A stretch of 64,000 nt of DNA from Bdellovibrio svalbardensis (GCF_029531655.1 NZ_JANRMI010000005.1:124001-188000), one strand, 5' to 3'. Shown: positions 35,014 to 44,176, numbered from the stretch's first letter. The notes: generated from the letters alone by a model not told the origin. Translations and numbers: made by a program.

Positions 35014-35951
35014 ACTTGACCACCTTGTTGCTGCCCATAAGTAAGTTTGATGAAGACATCTTCCAAATCCAGTTTGGTTGGCGTGAGCTCAACCAGCCCC
35101 AAACCTTTTGTCACCAAACATGAAGACACGGCATCCACGATGTCATCACCACCCTGCACATCGATGCGCCATTCTTTGTGGGTCGCACCCTCTTGAATCG
35201 AAATCACTTCGCGAATTCCCGAAAGCACGGACTTCATATCGGAAACATCTTTGCGCAGGCGAACCTGCAAACGACTTTGTCCTTTTTCCATCGTCGACAA
35301 TCTGTGAATACTGTCTTGAGCAACAATCTTGCCCTGGTTGATAATGACAATCTTTTCACAAGTTGCTTGAACCTCGGGAAGAATATGCGTGGAAAGAATG
35401 ATCGTGTGCTGACCTTTCAAGGCTTTGATCAAATCACGAATTTCCGCGACTTGCTTTGGATCCAAACCGACAGTCGGTTCATCCAAGATCAACACTTCAG
35501 GATCAGAAACGATGGCCTGAGCAATCCCCACGCGCTGTCTGAAACCCTTCGACAAATGCTCGATAAGACGTTTTTGCACATCGCCCAAATTGGTTTTTTC
35601 GATGGCGTTATTAACCAAACTTTCGATTTTATCTTTTGGAACCTCTTTAAGGGCCGCCACATAGCGCAGATAATCGCGCACATACATGTCGCCATAAACA
35701 GGAGGCGTCTCCGGCAAATAACCAATACGCTTTTTCACTTCCAAGGGATTTTCAAAGACATCAAATCCCGCAACGGAAGCTTGCCCGCTGGTTGGCGCCA
35801 TAAAACCTGTGATGATTTTCATCGTCGTCGACTTACCGGCTCCATTCGGACCCAAAAAGCCAACCACATCACCTTTGTTAACAGAAAAATTGAGATGATC
35901 AATGGCGCGTCTAGGACCGTAGTCCTTGGTGAGATCCTTCACTTCAATCAT
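35010..35951 (-). CDS. ABC transporter ATP-binding protein, GldA-like
   Basis: The 313-residue cytoplasmic ATPase has Walker A GPNGAGKST (34-42), a Q-loop region (YLPETPPVYGDMYV), the ABC signature LSKGFRQRVG, Walker B VLILDEPTVGLDP and the switch His in STHILPEV. The last 85 residues form an extra domain, as in GldA/NatA-type ATPases. AAGGAG lies before the ATG. First gene of the six-gene operon that runs to 29741. Confidence 0.93.
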   Translation of the reverse strand: MIEVKDLTKDYGPRRAIDHLNFSVNKGDVVGFLGPNGAGKSTTMKIITGFMAPTSGQASVAGFDVFENPLEVKKRIGYLPETPPVYGDMYVRDYLRYVAALKEVPKDKIESLVNNAIEKTNLGDVQKRLIEHLSKGFRQRVGIAQAIVSDPEVLILDEPTVGLDPKQVAEIRDLIKALKGQHTIILSTHILPEVQATCEKIVIINQGKIVAQDSIHRLSTMEKGQSRLQVRLRKDVSDMKSVLSGIREVISIQEGATHKEWRIDVQGGDDIVDAVSSCLVTKGLGLVELTPTKLDLEDVFIKLTYGQQQGGQV

Positions 35952-35970
35952 GCTAACTTCTCCTTACGCT

Positions 35971-35989
35971 ACTCCGGCAAAGCCGGAGT
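35971..35989. repeat. Short stem-loop repeat, copy B
   Basis: ACTCCGGC-AAA-GCCGGAGT has the same 8-bp stem as 29713-29731 except one swapped pair (G-C here, A-T there), with GTAGA following. It lies between the NFACT stop and the gldA-like start. Confidence 0.65.
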
Positions 35990-36046
35990 GTAGAAAGCTA
36001 CAGAAGAAAGTTTAGTCCTGAAAGAGTCTCAGTCAAGGGTCTATAC

Positions 36047-37309
36047 TCAGACTTGACGCAAAGAAAAATGGAATGTCTTTTCCGAGTGATAAGTGACTCG
36101 GCCAAGCTTGTCACCTTTGATCGGACGAACAAAGCGGCACTCCACCATGACGACAGCGACTTTTTGCCCCACCATCAAAGATTTAGAAGATAGAGATTCC
36201 TTCGCCACCCACGCGGCCACCTCTTGAATCTCTGCAAGAGGAATCTCCTGATCGCGTTGACGATGAATGATCGCATGAGCCCCTGGATAATCTTTCAAAT
36301 GCAGCCAGTAGTCCCAGGCCTTTGCCTGACGTAGCAAAGCCAAGTTGTCGGCAGCGGACTTTCCGCAATAGGCCAAGGCTCCCGAGTCCAAATGAAACTT
36401 GCGACCTCGCGCCTCGGTTTTCTCCATCAAATCACCGAGTTTATTTTTTGCGGTCTTTTCGCTGAATTTTGACTTTTCAAGTTTTTCAATTTCAACTAAA
36501 AGCTCAGCGAGGCGCTCCCGCGCGCCTTCCTTCTTGGCGACCAACTGCTTTGCTTTACTAAAACAATTTTCAATATTCCAACTCAAGGACTCACGAGAAT
36601 CAATGCAGGCTTTTAGAGATTCAGGAACATCGGTGTGTCCTTCCGACTTCAAAAAGTTTCCCGCCTGCTGCCACAAAGACTCCTTGTCGCTGTCCAGTTG
36701 ACGATGAATCTCGGCCAGGGCCTTGCGTTTTTTTTCCAAGTCTTTTTGTTTTTGCTTTTCCCATTGCGCGACCGGATCCAGAGAAGTCTTCTTGCCCTGC
36801 CCCTGCTCGGCAAACCACTCTTCATAAAACTCATCCATCGAGCGCGGCGCCGGTGGATTTTCAACCTTCGGCGGAAGACACAGTTCCAAAGGTTTATCCC
36901 AGGCGATTTGCTTGCCATCCGCTTTCACAATGACATTGCATTGCTTGGGGATAAGCCGAATCTCCACTTCACATTCGCGATGGGGATTCTTAAGCAGCAA
37001 CTTGACCACTCGCCCCCATTGTTCATCGACGAACAAATCATGGACATAGAGATTACGCGCGTGGGAATTCAAAAATAAACTGACGGGCTTGGTCTTGGGA
37101 CCTTTTTTAAATGGATTCTGATTTTCAAACAGCAGCATCGAAGGAGTGTTCGGCACGAGGTCCAGAATCAACCAGTAAGATGTCTCTTGTCGAAACGATA
37201 AGGCCAGACCACGGTCGCTAACCAGCACCTCTTGAAGCTGGGCCCCTTCTAGGACGGACTTAAATGTGCTGACAAAGGTCTGAAGTTCTTGCTGGGTAAG
37301 GGCTTTCAT
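36047..37309 (-). CDS. NFACT-family protein (RqcH/FbpA-like)
   Basis: Of 420 residues, the N-terminal part is a reduced NFACT-N-like region (about 1-150; LQEVLVSDRGLALSF). A coiled coil (about 185-290) follows and then the NFACT-R domain (about 295-410): GRKFHLDSGALAYCGKSAADN, DYWLHLKDYPGAHAII and GDKLGRVTYHSEKTFHF. Full RqcH proteins have about 570 residues and support ribosome quality control by adding C-terminal alanine. Here the first part is shorter, so loss of the HhH or part of NFACT-N is possible. No secretion signal. Cytoplasmic, RNA or ribosome-binding by inference. Confidence 0.85.
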   Translation of the reverse strand: MKALTQQELQTFVSTFKSVLEGAQLQEVLVSDRGLALSFRQETSYWLILDLVPNTPSMLLFENQNPFKKGPKTKPVSLFLNSHARNLYVHDLFVDEQWGRVVKLLLKNPHRECEVEIRLIPKQCNVIVKADGKQIAWDKPLELCLPPKVENPPAPRSMDEFYEEWFAEQGQGKKTSLDPVAQWEKQKQKDLEKKRKALAEIHRQLDSDKESLWQQAGNFLKSEGHTDVPESLKACIDSRESLSWNIENCFSKAKQLVAKKEGARERLAELLVEIEKLEKSKFSEKTAKNKLGDLMEKTEARGRKFHLDSGALAYCGKSAADNLALLRQAKAWDYWLHLKDYPGAHAIIHRQRDQEIPLAEIQEVAAWVAKESLSSKSLMVGQKVAVVMVECRFVRPIKGDKLGRVTYHSEKTFHFSLRQV

Positions 37310-37391
37310 TGGTCCTATTTTGTCATCCTTTAGGCCAAATTCCTATCGTTAATACTTAGGTTCAAATACATCATGCCGATAAAAATGAGGT

Positions 37392-37661
37392 ATGCACAAA
37401 GATAACTTATTAAATATTATCACGACCCAGCTGAAAGAGACCTCCAACATGCGAGAGAAGACTCCGGACTTCATCCGCAAAATTGTGAATCTCTACACTC
37501 TTCAACTTATGAACCTCGGAACTATTCCTTTGGAATTTATGGACGAAGTCATGGCCGACATCGAAGAGGAAGCCATTGAAATCTTCCGTAAAAAAACCTA
37601 TGGCTTTTTGACTTTGGAAGAGTACCGCCGCCATAGTTTCCGTCAAAAAGACGACAACTAA
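37392..37661 (+). CDS. Small acidic/basic helical protein of unknown function
   Basis: The 89-residue protein is predicted all helical, with FIRKIVNLYTLQLMNLG and MDEVMADIEEEAIEIF, and no cysteine. Amino-acid use looks coding. The ATG at 37392 has GAGGT directly next to it, too close for a normal ribosome site. The ATG at 37449 (MREKTPDF) is an alternative. No family recognised. It stands alone between two minus-strand genes. Confidence 0.6.
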   Translation: MHKDNLLNIITTQLKETSNMREKTPDFIRKIVNLYTLQLMNLGTIPLEFMDEVMADIEEEAIEIFRKKTYGFLTLEEYRRHSFRQKDDN

Positions 37662-37861
37662 TTTAAAGACCCCATTTTCAGGCCTGAGCGACAATGACTA
37701 GAGTTGTCGCTAACAAAAAAATTGCAATGGCCATCGCTGATCTCATACTCACTCCGATTGATTTAGCACTCAGACATCATGTCCGAGTTCGCAATCACAG
37801 CTTAAGTCAGCTCTTGCGAAGCCCCTACTTTCCGTTATGACATGTGCCCGAAGGCAGGGTC

Positions 37862-38746
37862 CTAATTCTTCTCAATCACCGCGAAATACAAAGGTCCAAA
37901 GCCACTGTGATCAGGCATATAGGCCACGCCAAATTCGGTGCGTTCACCACCCACTCCCAAAGGAGCCTCGAGCAGACGAACGGCATCCTTCTTCTTTTTC
38001 AACAACTTGCGAATGACTTCATCATTCTCAGCGGGACTGATCGAACAAGTTGAGTAGACAATACGCCCGCCCGGCTTAACCGCCAATAAAGCTGCCGCCA
38101 ACAGTGAATACTGTCTAGAAGCAAGATGCTCCGTACGACGTGGACTCCACTCCGCTTGTGCCGTCGGATTTTCCAAGATGTGTCGCTCGCCAGAGCAAGG
38201 AGCATCCAACAAAACACGATCATAAGTGTCAGCCTCTTTCAGGCCAAACTGCACGCCATCTTTTCCCGTAACCCAAACGCGATCACGAATACTGCGCGGA
38301 ACATATTGTTGAATGACTTTTTTAAGACGCTCGCGACGTTCAGGAGAAAGATCGTTGCAGAAAATTTCTCCGGCCTCTTTCAAAGCTTCGATCATCACCA
38401 AACTTTTCCCACCAGGCGCCGCGCACATATCTAAAACACGATCGCCCTCTTGGACTTCCAAAGCACGCGCCACCATCACACTGGCCGGATCCATGACATA
38501 GACATCAAGCATCTCATCCGAATTTCTTTGCGGATGAGCACTTTGGCCCTCGGGAATCCAATAGCAATTCGGCAACTCGGGTTTTTGCTCAAAGGCCGAC
38601 CAGGCTTTGTCCTGATCAATCGACGCGCTGAGTAGATTTTTGCGAGCCACTTGGCACTCGCCTTTTTGCAAGGCCGCGAAGAGAGCGGGCCATCTGTCGC
38701 CATAAATCTTTTCGAAGTGAAGATAGAAAGGGTGCGTCGTATTCAT
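37862..38746 (-). CDS. RNA 5-methylcytosine methyltransferase, NOL1/NOP2/Sun family
   Basis: The 294-residue cytoplasmic enzyme has motif I VLDMCAAPGGKSLVMIEA (SAM binding), IFCNDLSPERR, motif IV LLDAPCSGERH and motif VI YSTCSISPAENDEVI with the two family cysteines. It is shorter than RsmB or RsmF (430-480) and lacks the NusB and C-terminal PUA-like parts, so the rRNA target cannot be named. No operon partners. Confidence 0.92.
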   Translation of the reverse strand: MNTTHPFYLHFEKIYGDRWPALFAALQKGECQVARKNLLSASIDQDKAWSAFEQKPELPNCYWIPEGQSAHPQRNSDEMLDVYVMDPASVMVARALEVQEGDRVLDMCAAPGGKSLVMIEALKEAGEIFCNDLSPERRERLKKVIQQYVPRSIRDRVWVTGKDGVQFGLKEADTYDRVLLDAPCSGERHILENPTAQAEWSPRRTEHLASRQYSLLAAALLAVKPGGRIVYSTCSISPAENDEVIRKLLKKKKDAVRLLEAPLGVGGERTEFGVAYMPDHSGFGPLYFAVIEKN

Positions 38747-38869
38747 AGAAGGAAAATTTATGACATTCTGACACCAAAGTCACGGGTATGATTTCTGCAG
38801 CTCTTCATGGGTTTGGAAAAACCGGAATCATTTTGGCTCTATTTTTTTACATTTCTAAAAGGAGAATCC

Positions 38870-39316
38870 ATGAAGAAGATATTTGTAATGCTGATGGCAA
38901 TGTTCGCATTGACTCAAGTTGCCCATGCAACTGTGGTTGATATTGAAGATAACGGTTACATTGTACCCGGCGGTCCACGTCCTTACCCAGAACCTCGTCC
39001 AAATCCTCGTCCTGATCCATATCCAGGTCCTGGCTATCCTCATCCACGCCCAGAACCACGTCCGCCGCAACCTTATCCAGGACCGGGTTATCCTCCACAA
39101 CCTCCATATGGTGACAGTGTTGATTACCTTCGCTGCGATTCTTACAACTGGAACTATCAAGAATGTTATTTCTCCCCATATCGCGTTTCTCGCGTAACTT
39201 TGATTGAGCAGAACTCTTATGATTCTTGCATCTACAATCAAACTTATGGAGTTTACCAGGATCGCATCTGGGTGACTCGCGGTTGCTCTGGAACTTTCGC
39301 GATCTACCGCTACTAA
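38870..39316 (+). CDS. Secreted proline/arginine-rich protein
   Basis: The 148-residue protein has signal MKKIFVMLMAMFALTQVAHA and AGGAG 5 bp before the ATG. Residues about 35-85 are a Pro-rich repeat (PRPYPEPRPNPRPDPYPGPG and relatives). The C-terminal 60 residues have four Cys (YLRCDSYNW, QECYFSPY, DSCIYNQ, TRGCSGTF), probably two disulfides. Likely a structural or wall-spanning envelope protein. A clear terminator follows. No family recognised. Confidence 0.75.
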   Translation: MKKIFVMLMAMFALTQVAHATVVDIEDNGYIVPGGPRPYPEPRPNPRPDPYPGPGYPHPRPEPRPPQPYPGPGYPPQPPYGDSVDYLRCDSYNWNYQECYFSPYRVSRVTLIEQNSYDSCIYNQTYGVYQDRIWVTRGCSGTFAIYRY

Positions 39317-39629
39317 GTTGTACTGATTTTTTTGAGTCGTTAAACAATATGAAATTCATGAAGGCGCTGTCTAAACTGACGGCGCCTTTTTTTATCTGGA
39401 TCTTGAGTGTTCGGAGCAATTAATTCGGCTTTCTTCGCTTAAGCACTCCACTCCGTGGTAATTTGAATTTCCCAAACGACACCGTGTCTCTACTAGTGAG
39501 CCTCGGTGGTGATGAGCGAAATGTCTCTGCCTTATGAATCATGATGTGGCTTGGAAGCATTGGGTTTCTATACGCTTCTCACCTAGACTGGATCTGCCCA
39601 GCGGTCATTGTTTAATATAAAATCAACTC
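39317..39629. other. Intergenic stretch with terminator only
   Basis: These 313 bases hold the terminator at 39360-39393. Just before the next ATG is an AT-rich stretch (TTTAATATAAAATC, about 39610-39623) that could be a -10 region of a short-leader or leaderless transcript. I see no further gene. Confidence 0.5.
39360..39393 (+). terminator. Terminator of the proline-rich protein gene
   Basis: AAGGCGC and GGCGCCTT pair around a loop of about 13 nt, followed by a run of T on the plus strand. Confidence 0.85.
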
Positions 39630-40034
39630 ATGAAGTACTTTCTTGTTATCGTCTCCAGCCTCTTCTGCCTATGCGCTAAGGCAAATACTCCTGATCGGTG
39701 GAGTGTCACCTTTAATGGTGCCGAGAAGTTTTCACTCAACGATAGTAGCTCTGGCAAAGAAAAAAACTATTCCATCAGTTTTTTTCGAGGCCATAACGAA
39801 TTGATGAATCTGCCGGCTCGTGAGGAAATCTGGTTAAAGTGGCGCCAAAGACTGACCGCGCTCTCGCAAAGAAATTTAGAAAGCAAACACTGCTTAACGC
39901 CGTTGATTTTCTCAATTGAAAGAAAAAATCAGGGTACGCTGATCAAAAGAATCTGTCTCAAAGAGAACTCACCAGATGCCACGGAAGCAAAGAATATTTT
40001 AATTGAATTCAATGGATATTTATATGGTAAGTAG
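39630..40034 (+). CDS. Small secreted protein overlapping a metalloprotease gene
   Basis: The 134-residue precursor has signal MKYFLVIVSSLFCLCAKA. The mature part of about 116 residues contains WSVTFNGAEKFSLN and a region with two Cys (90 and 115), one possible disulfide. No family recognised. No normal ribosome site is visible before the ATG. Its end overlaps the next gene start by about 11 bp, so the two are coupled. A role as propeptide-like partner or inhibitor of the protease is only a hypothesis. Confidence 0.6.
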   Translation: MKYFLVIVSSLFCLCAKANTPDRWSVTFNGAEKFSLNDSSSGKEKNYSISFFRGHNELMNLPAREEIWLKWRQRLTALSQRNLESKHCLTPLIFSIERKNQGTLIKRICLKENSPDATEAKNILIEFNGYLYGK

Positions 40035-41271
40035 CTTCCCGTTACTGGTGCTACTCGTCTCTAATTTCGGCGCGTTTGCTCAGACCTTTCCCGAAGGTTG
40101 TATCCTTGATAATATGGCAAAGGTTTGTCAGTCTCTGTCGCAAATAAATCCTCACGACACACTTCAATTCGCAGATGGCAGTAGTGTTCCAGCTTGTGTT
40201 ATTAGAACCGAAAATGTTTCAGCCCTGATAGCTGATCACAATGGTGAGTCGAAGAGCACAAAACTCGCTTCTCTGACCCGAAAATATTTTGATATACTCC
40301 AAAAAGATTCCTCCCTCTCGGACCAACGAATTGCGGAACTGCTTCGGAGCCCCGCGCGTTTAGAGACTTATCTTAAGAAGCATCGTTACTCGCTTAAATC
40401 AAAGGACTGGCTTGATTATCAACCTCTGGCTAAAGAACGACAGGTTCAAAATGCCGTCACCACCAAGTACACTGACCTGCAACCCGGATTCGACTTTGCA
40501 AAGAAGATTCTCTTGGATCTCGGCGGACAACAACTTGCGGCAGACTCGAGTAGCGATAAAAATTCCTTTAATGGCTTAAAAAATGTCCAACTCCACCGAA
40601 CTGGTATCCCGGAAAATCTTTTGTGCCGCCCGATGCTGAACTCATTCTATTATGGGCCTAATGGCATGCTAAAAAACTCAGTCTATTTCACTGAAGGCAC
40701 GACCCAGCTGAATGAAAAATCAATTTATTTTCTTACTGGTCACGAACTAGGTCATTCCTTTGACCCTTGTCACGCTTTAGTCGATCCTATTTCTGAAGTA
40801 CATCCTTACAGAAAGCTGATTTCTTGCCTTCGTAATGACGTCGGACATTTCAAATCTGTGACAAAAATCAAGAGCCATGCAGACTGGTGTAAGGACGACC
40901 ACACCAATGAGGCCTTCAGCGACTATTTCGGCCTTTACGTCTTAGAAGAATATCTAAAGAAAAATCCGACTAAGACACAAAAGATAGCTTCCCGCGCAGG
41001 AATTGTCGCTATGCCGCCGGGTTATGAAAATCTCTTTTTCTTGATCGATGATGCCTGTGCGGGCGGCATAGATGACGACGATTCAAAATCAGATCATCCG
41101 TCCGGATATCGACGTCTAAAAAATGTTATCACCAACAGCTCCATTATTGCTAAATCATTGGGATGCAACCTTCCTACGAATACCCCAAGATGTGATATTC
41201 GGACAGGTCTGACCGGATACGCCGGACCTGCAACCGGTGATAAAAACACACGCCTTAAAGGCACAAGATAA
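40024..41271 (+). CDS. Secreted putative zinc metalloprotease, M13-like motifs
   Basis: With the ATG at 40024 the product has 415 residues and a signal peptide ending FGAFAQ. FLTGHELGHSFD (His240, Glu241, His244) is an HExxH zinc site. NEAFSDYFGLYVLEEY (Glu296, Asp300) follows 52 residues later and fits the third ligand Glu plus Asp of gluzincins such as M13. HPSGYRRLKNVITNS near 365 recalls the C-terminal M13 motif. It lacks the large N-terminal half of neprilysins (about 700 residues). Eight or more Cys suggest an exported, disulfide-rich enzyme. Starts at 40003 or 40009 are also possible. Confidence 0.75.
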   Translation: MVSSFPLLVLLVSNFGAFAQTFPEGCILDNMAKVCQSLSQINPHDTLQFADGSSVPACVIRTENVSALIADHNGESKSTKLASLTRKYFDILQKDSSLSDQRIAELLRSPARLETYLKKHRYSLKSKDWLDYQPLAKERQVQNAVTTKYTDLQPGFDFAKKILLDLGGQQLAADSSSDKNSFNGLKNVQLHRTGIPENLLCRPMLNSFYYGPNGMLKNSVYFTEGTTQLNEKSIYFLTGHELGHSFDPCHALVDPISEVHPYRKLISCLRNDVGHFKSVTKIKSHADWCKDDHTNEAFSDYFGLYVLEEYLKKNPTKTQKIASRAGIVAMPPGYENLFFLIDDACAGGIDDDDSKSDHPSGYRRLKNVITNSSIIAKSLGCNLPTNTPRCDIRTGLTGYAGPATGDKNTRLKGTR

Positions 41272-41363
41272 ATTGAGATCATGCTTTCTGTAAAAAGGCG
41301 CCTACGTTCTAGTTAGCTGAAAATTTAAGTCTAACCCTCTTTCAAAAGGCTTAGACCGTAGGT

Positions 41364-41924
41364 TTACTTTTCGATGTTGCAAGCAGGGAGCGTGCTCACT
41401 AAGGCGTTAAATACGCCCTGACATTGGGAGCGAAGGGGAATCCATCTTGAAATTTCAGACTCCAATTCTCTTTCATACAGCGGCTGATATGTTGTGAACT
41501 CACCGACGTGTGCTCCATTAGAATCACTAATCGAATGTTTAAGTTCATTCTTCGGATCCGTCAGTTTAAAACCGCCGGCGCATCGATGCTTTTCGGTGCC
41601 CTCATCGTCATAACTAGGTGCCGTGACTCTGAATTCAATTGCTAACAAATTATTGTCCTTAGATCTTTGCATCCCCTCTTTTCCGAAGAAGCTAACATCA
41701 CCATAGTTTAGAGTTTTAACGACTTTATAGCCTTTCAATTCAAGTGCTTTTGTCACCAGTTTTGCATAACCATCAAAATCAATCTTGTAGGTACTGTTCA
41801 TGATATATCTGCCATCGGCACCCACGCTGAGTATTGCCTGGCAGGTCCGGTGCCTAACAGTGACCTCTGTCGCATTTGCGGAAATTGAAAAAATCGAAAC
41901 CAAGAGAACAATTAGGTTTTTCAT
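41364..41924 (-). CDS. Secreted protein of unknown function
   Basis: The 186-residue product has signal MKNLIVLLVSIFSISANA and AAGGAA before the ATG at 41924. The mature part has about four Cys (RTCQAI, HRCAGG, SQCQG, PACNIE) and the stretch YKIDFDGYAKLVTKALELKG, a DUF-like envelope fold with LIEF-type strands that I cannot name. It is convergent with the metalloprotease gene and divergent from the TIGR02147 regulator. Confidence 0.68.
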   Translation of the reverse strand: MKNLIVLLVSIFSISANATEVTVRHRTCQAILSVGADGRYIMNSTYKIDFDGYAKLVTKALELKGYKVVKTLNYGDVSFFGKEGMQRSKDNNLLAIEFRVTAPSYDDEGTEKHRCAGGFKLTDPKNELKHSISDSNGAHVGEFTTYQPLYERELESEISRWIPLRSQCQGVFNALVSTLPACNIEK

Positions 41925-42086
41925 TTGAGTTCCTTTCTTAAGTGTTTCATTTTGAACCATTCGCGCTCAGGAATATAACTCACTGCATCTATCGCGTGTT
42001 TATATTTATTCTTAACAATATAAGTTAATTTTAAGTATTTACTAACAATTGAACTTAGCCGATAAATCGTTTGGGGGAGCCCATTC

Positions 42087-42908
42087 ATGTCACAAGATAT
42101 TGATATTTTTAGATATATTCATTATCGCGAGTATTTAAAGGCCTGCCTACCTGCTAAAGGCGATGGCCGCGGGGGACGAAGCCGACTCGCCCAGATCTTG
42201 GGGTGCCAACCAGGATATATCTCCCTAGTGCTTTCAGGGAAATCTGATTTCAGCCCTGAGCATGGGATGCAGATCGCAGACTATTTTCACCTTAATATTG
42301 AGGAAAGGGATTTTCTTCTTCTGCTAATTCATAAAGATCGAGCGGGCTCTGTAAATCTAAGAACGCACTATGAAATACAGATTAAGACAATTCAAAAAGA
42401 GAAAATGGAAATCAAGTCTCGCATAGCGACCACGCATGCGCTGAGTAACGAGGAACAGCTTCAATACTATGAAAGCTGGTTCTTCACCGCTCTACATATG
42501 TGTACCCTTGTTCCCCAACTGAGAAGCATTTCAGCCATGTCGACCTACTTAAATATTCCCAAAGATCGTGTGAAAACAGCTTTGACGATCTTGATGAAGA
42601 TCGGTCTTGTGACGCAAGAAAGAGGTTCCTTCGTTAGTACACAAAAGCGAATACATCTTGGCGAAAAAGGTTTGGCGCTTAAAAAACATCATACTAATTG
42701 GCGCCTTCAGGCGATCAATTCATTAGATCATTCGACAGATGATGATCTTCATTATTCGTCGGTGATGAGTATTTCCAAAGAAGCTGCAATGCAGATCAAA
42801 CAGATCCTGCTTAAATCCATCCAAGATTCGGAACCAGTTATAAAAGGGGCCAAGGACGAGGGTGTCTTTGCCCTAGTCATTGATCTTTTTGAAGCGGGTC
42901 AGAAGTAA
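42087..42908 (+). CDS. TIGR02147-family transcriptional regulator
   Basis: The 273-residue cytoplasmic protein starts IFRYIHYREYLKAC, then a helix-turn-helix (about 30-60; SRLAQILGCQPGYISLVLSG). The second half (about 125-265, DUF4423) begins YYESWFFTALH and includes ISAMSTYLNIPKDRVKTAL, a second winged-helix-like part. This domain order fits TIGR02147, found in Fibrobacter and Bdellovibrio relatives, often next to genes for secreted proteins. The ribosome site GGGGGAG stands before the ATG. It probably controls the secreted gene at 42994. Confidence 0.88.
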   Translation: MSQDIDIFRYIHYREYLKACLPAKGDGRGGRSRLAQILGCQPGYISLVLSGKSDFSPEHGMQIADYFHLNIEERDFLLLLIHKDRAGSVNLRTHYEIQIKTIQKEKMEIKSRIATTHALSNEEQLQYYESWFFTALHMCTLVPQLRSISAMSTYLNIPKDRVKTALTILMKIGLVTQERGSFVSTQKRIHLGEKGLALKKHHTNWRLQAINSLDHSTDDDLHYSSVMSISKEAAMQIKQILLKSIQDSEPVIKGAKDEGVFALVIDLFEAGQK

Positions 42909-42993
42909 ATCGGGTGTTAAATCTCAAAATGATACAGGCCTGTGGCTTGCAGTAACTTTTCTTATGAAGTTCATCGCTAGCTGGGAGACTCTC

Positions 42994-44022
42994 ATGAAGG
43001 CATTTCTGACAATTATTGGCAGTCTATTGCTCTTTTCGGCTATGTCTCAGGCAGAAGAAAAATTGCAGCTTAATGTCGACAATGGCAAACAGATTTTTAT
43101 ATCCGACTCTCAAGTTGTAAATCTTAAAAATAATTCAGTTACAGTAAAGAAAATTCTTAATAAAGACCTATCAGAAATTTCAAAAATTCCGTCATCTCAA
43201 AAAGGACTTCTGATGGGTGGCGCGACTAGTGGCGGTGGCGATGATATTGGACTGGAAGTGCAAAGGGCTTTGAGCCTCGTCGTTCAGGCGATACAGATCG
43301 ATTCCGAATTGTACCCAAGCAAAGTCAAGCAAGCACTTTTAACGAAAGCACAGTCAGTCAAAATTCTTATTACTGAAGAGGCGCTTCCTGCTGGCGTGGG
43401 GAAACTATCGCAATATGGAGCGGCCTTTAGTGTCTTTGACGGCCGACAAGCTGTGATCCTGATTCAGCGTCAAAGATGGGTGGCCATTGATAATCCTACA
43501 ATCAAAGATTCTCTGATTCATCATGAGTTGGCAGTTTTGGCAGGGTTAGAAACAACCGGGGACTATCAATACACAAATCTCTTTGCCACTCAGCGCGCGA
43601 AGTTCTGGGAGCGTCTTCAATCGCAAAGTTTTGTCTGTACATTTAGTCTATACAAAAAAACAAATGATCGAAATTCCGTAAGTAGAAAGCTAATGGGTTC
43701 CGCCGGGGTATTTATTGGTGACCCTGGGGTATCATCAAACTTCGAAGTTATTCAAGACCTTGAGCCTCATGTAGACGGAAAAAGCAACAGAGCCATTATT
43801 GTGCGCTATGTACTTGCAGGCAGTGGCTACCTAAGAGCGCAAATTTCTGAGGCCGATGTGACACGGTATAAGAATAGTAGTTGGAAAACCTTTTCCAATC
43901 TTTCTGAAATCTCTGTGGAAAGAATTTACTTCAGTCCTTATGACTCTGTGGACACAGGGCGAGGATCAAATCTAGAAACTTGGGGAGACAATTTTCTCCA
44001 AGTGGCATGTTCGAAAATGTAA
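42994..44022 (+). CDS. Secreted protein downstream of the TIGR02147 regulator
   Basis: The 342-residue product has signal MKAFLTIIGSLLLFSAMSQA with GGGAG 8 bp before the ATG at 42994. GLLMGGATSGGGDD (about 71-84) and SLIHHELAVLAGLETTGDYQ (about 174-192) stand out. HHELAVLAGLE contains His-Glu in a helix with a later Glu, but not HExxH, so a zinc protease is not shown. Two Cys (214 and near the end) may pair. I do not know a family name. The gene lies 85 bp after the regulator; a regulator plus secreted-protein pair is likely (inference). Confidence 0.7.
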   Translation: MKAFLTIIGSLLLFSAMSQAEEKLQLNVDNGKQIFISDSQVVNLKNNSVTVKKILNKDLSEISKIPSSQKGLLMGGATSGGGDDIGLEVQRALSLVVQAIQIDSELYPSKVKQALLTKAQSVKILITEEALPAGVGKLSQYGAAFSVFDGRQAVILIQRQRWVAIDNPTIKDSLIHHELAVLAGLETTGDYQYTNLFATQRAKFWERLQSQSFVCTFSLYKKTNDRNSVSRKLMGSAGVFIGDPGVSSNFEVIQDLEPHVDGKSNRAIIVRYVLAGSGYLRAQISEADVTRYKNSSWKTFSNLSEISVERIYFSPYDSVDTGRGSNLETWGDNFLQVACSKM

Positions 44023-44176
44023 CCTTTTTAAAGAAGCGATATCGGAAAAGATCTGTCCTAAAAACACTGCCTAAAAGACCTTGTTACTACCGGCAACTAA
44101 AGACTTCGTAATTTTTTCCACCGAGGATCTCAGGCTTTTTTCCACTACCAACAATTGGGTGAAGATTTTCCTAAAC

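Noticed and set aside
29741-35951. Calling the Gld-like operon a gliding motility system
   Set aside because: Only GldA/F/G-type genes are present; these also occur in non-gliding bacteria and the other gld genes are not in the window.
35178-35993. A 271-residue open frame on the plus strand
   Set aside because: It lies fully antisense to the clear gldA-like ATPase gene and has no motif or ribosome site.
37694-37840. A 48-codon frame starting ATGACTAGAG near a small hairpin
   Set aside because: Too short, no ribosome site, and no feature beyond chance.
42994-44022. Zinc protease call for the HHELAVLAGLE protein
   Set aside because: The helix lacks the second His of HExxH, so catalysis is not supported.
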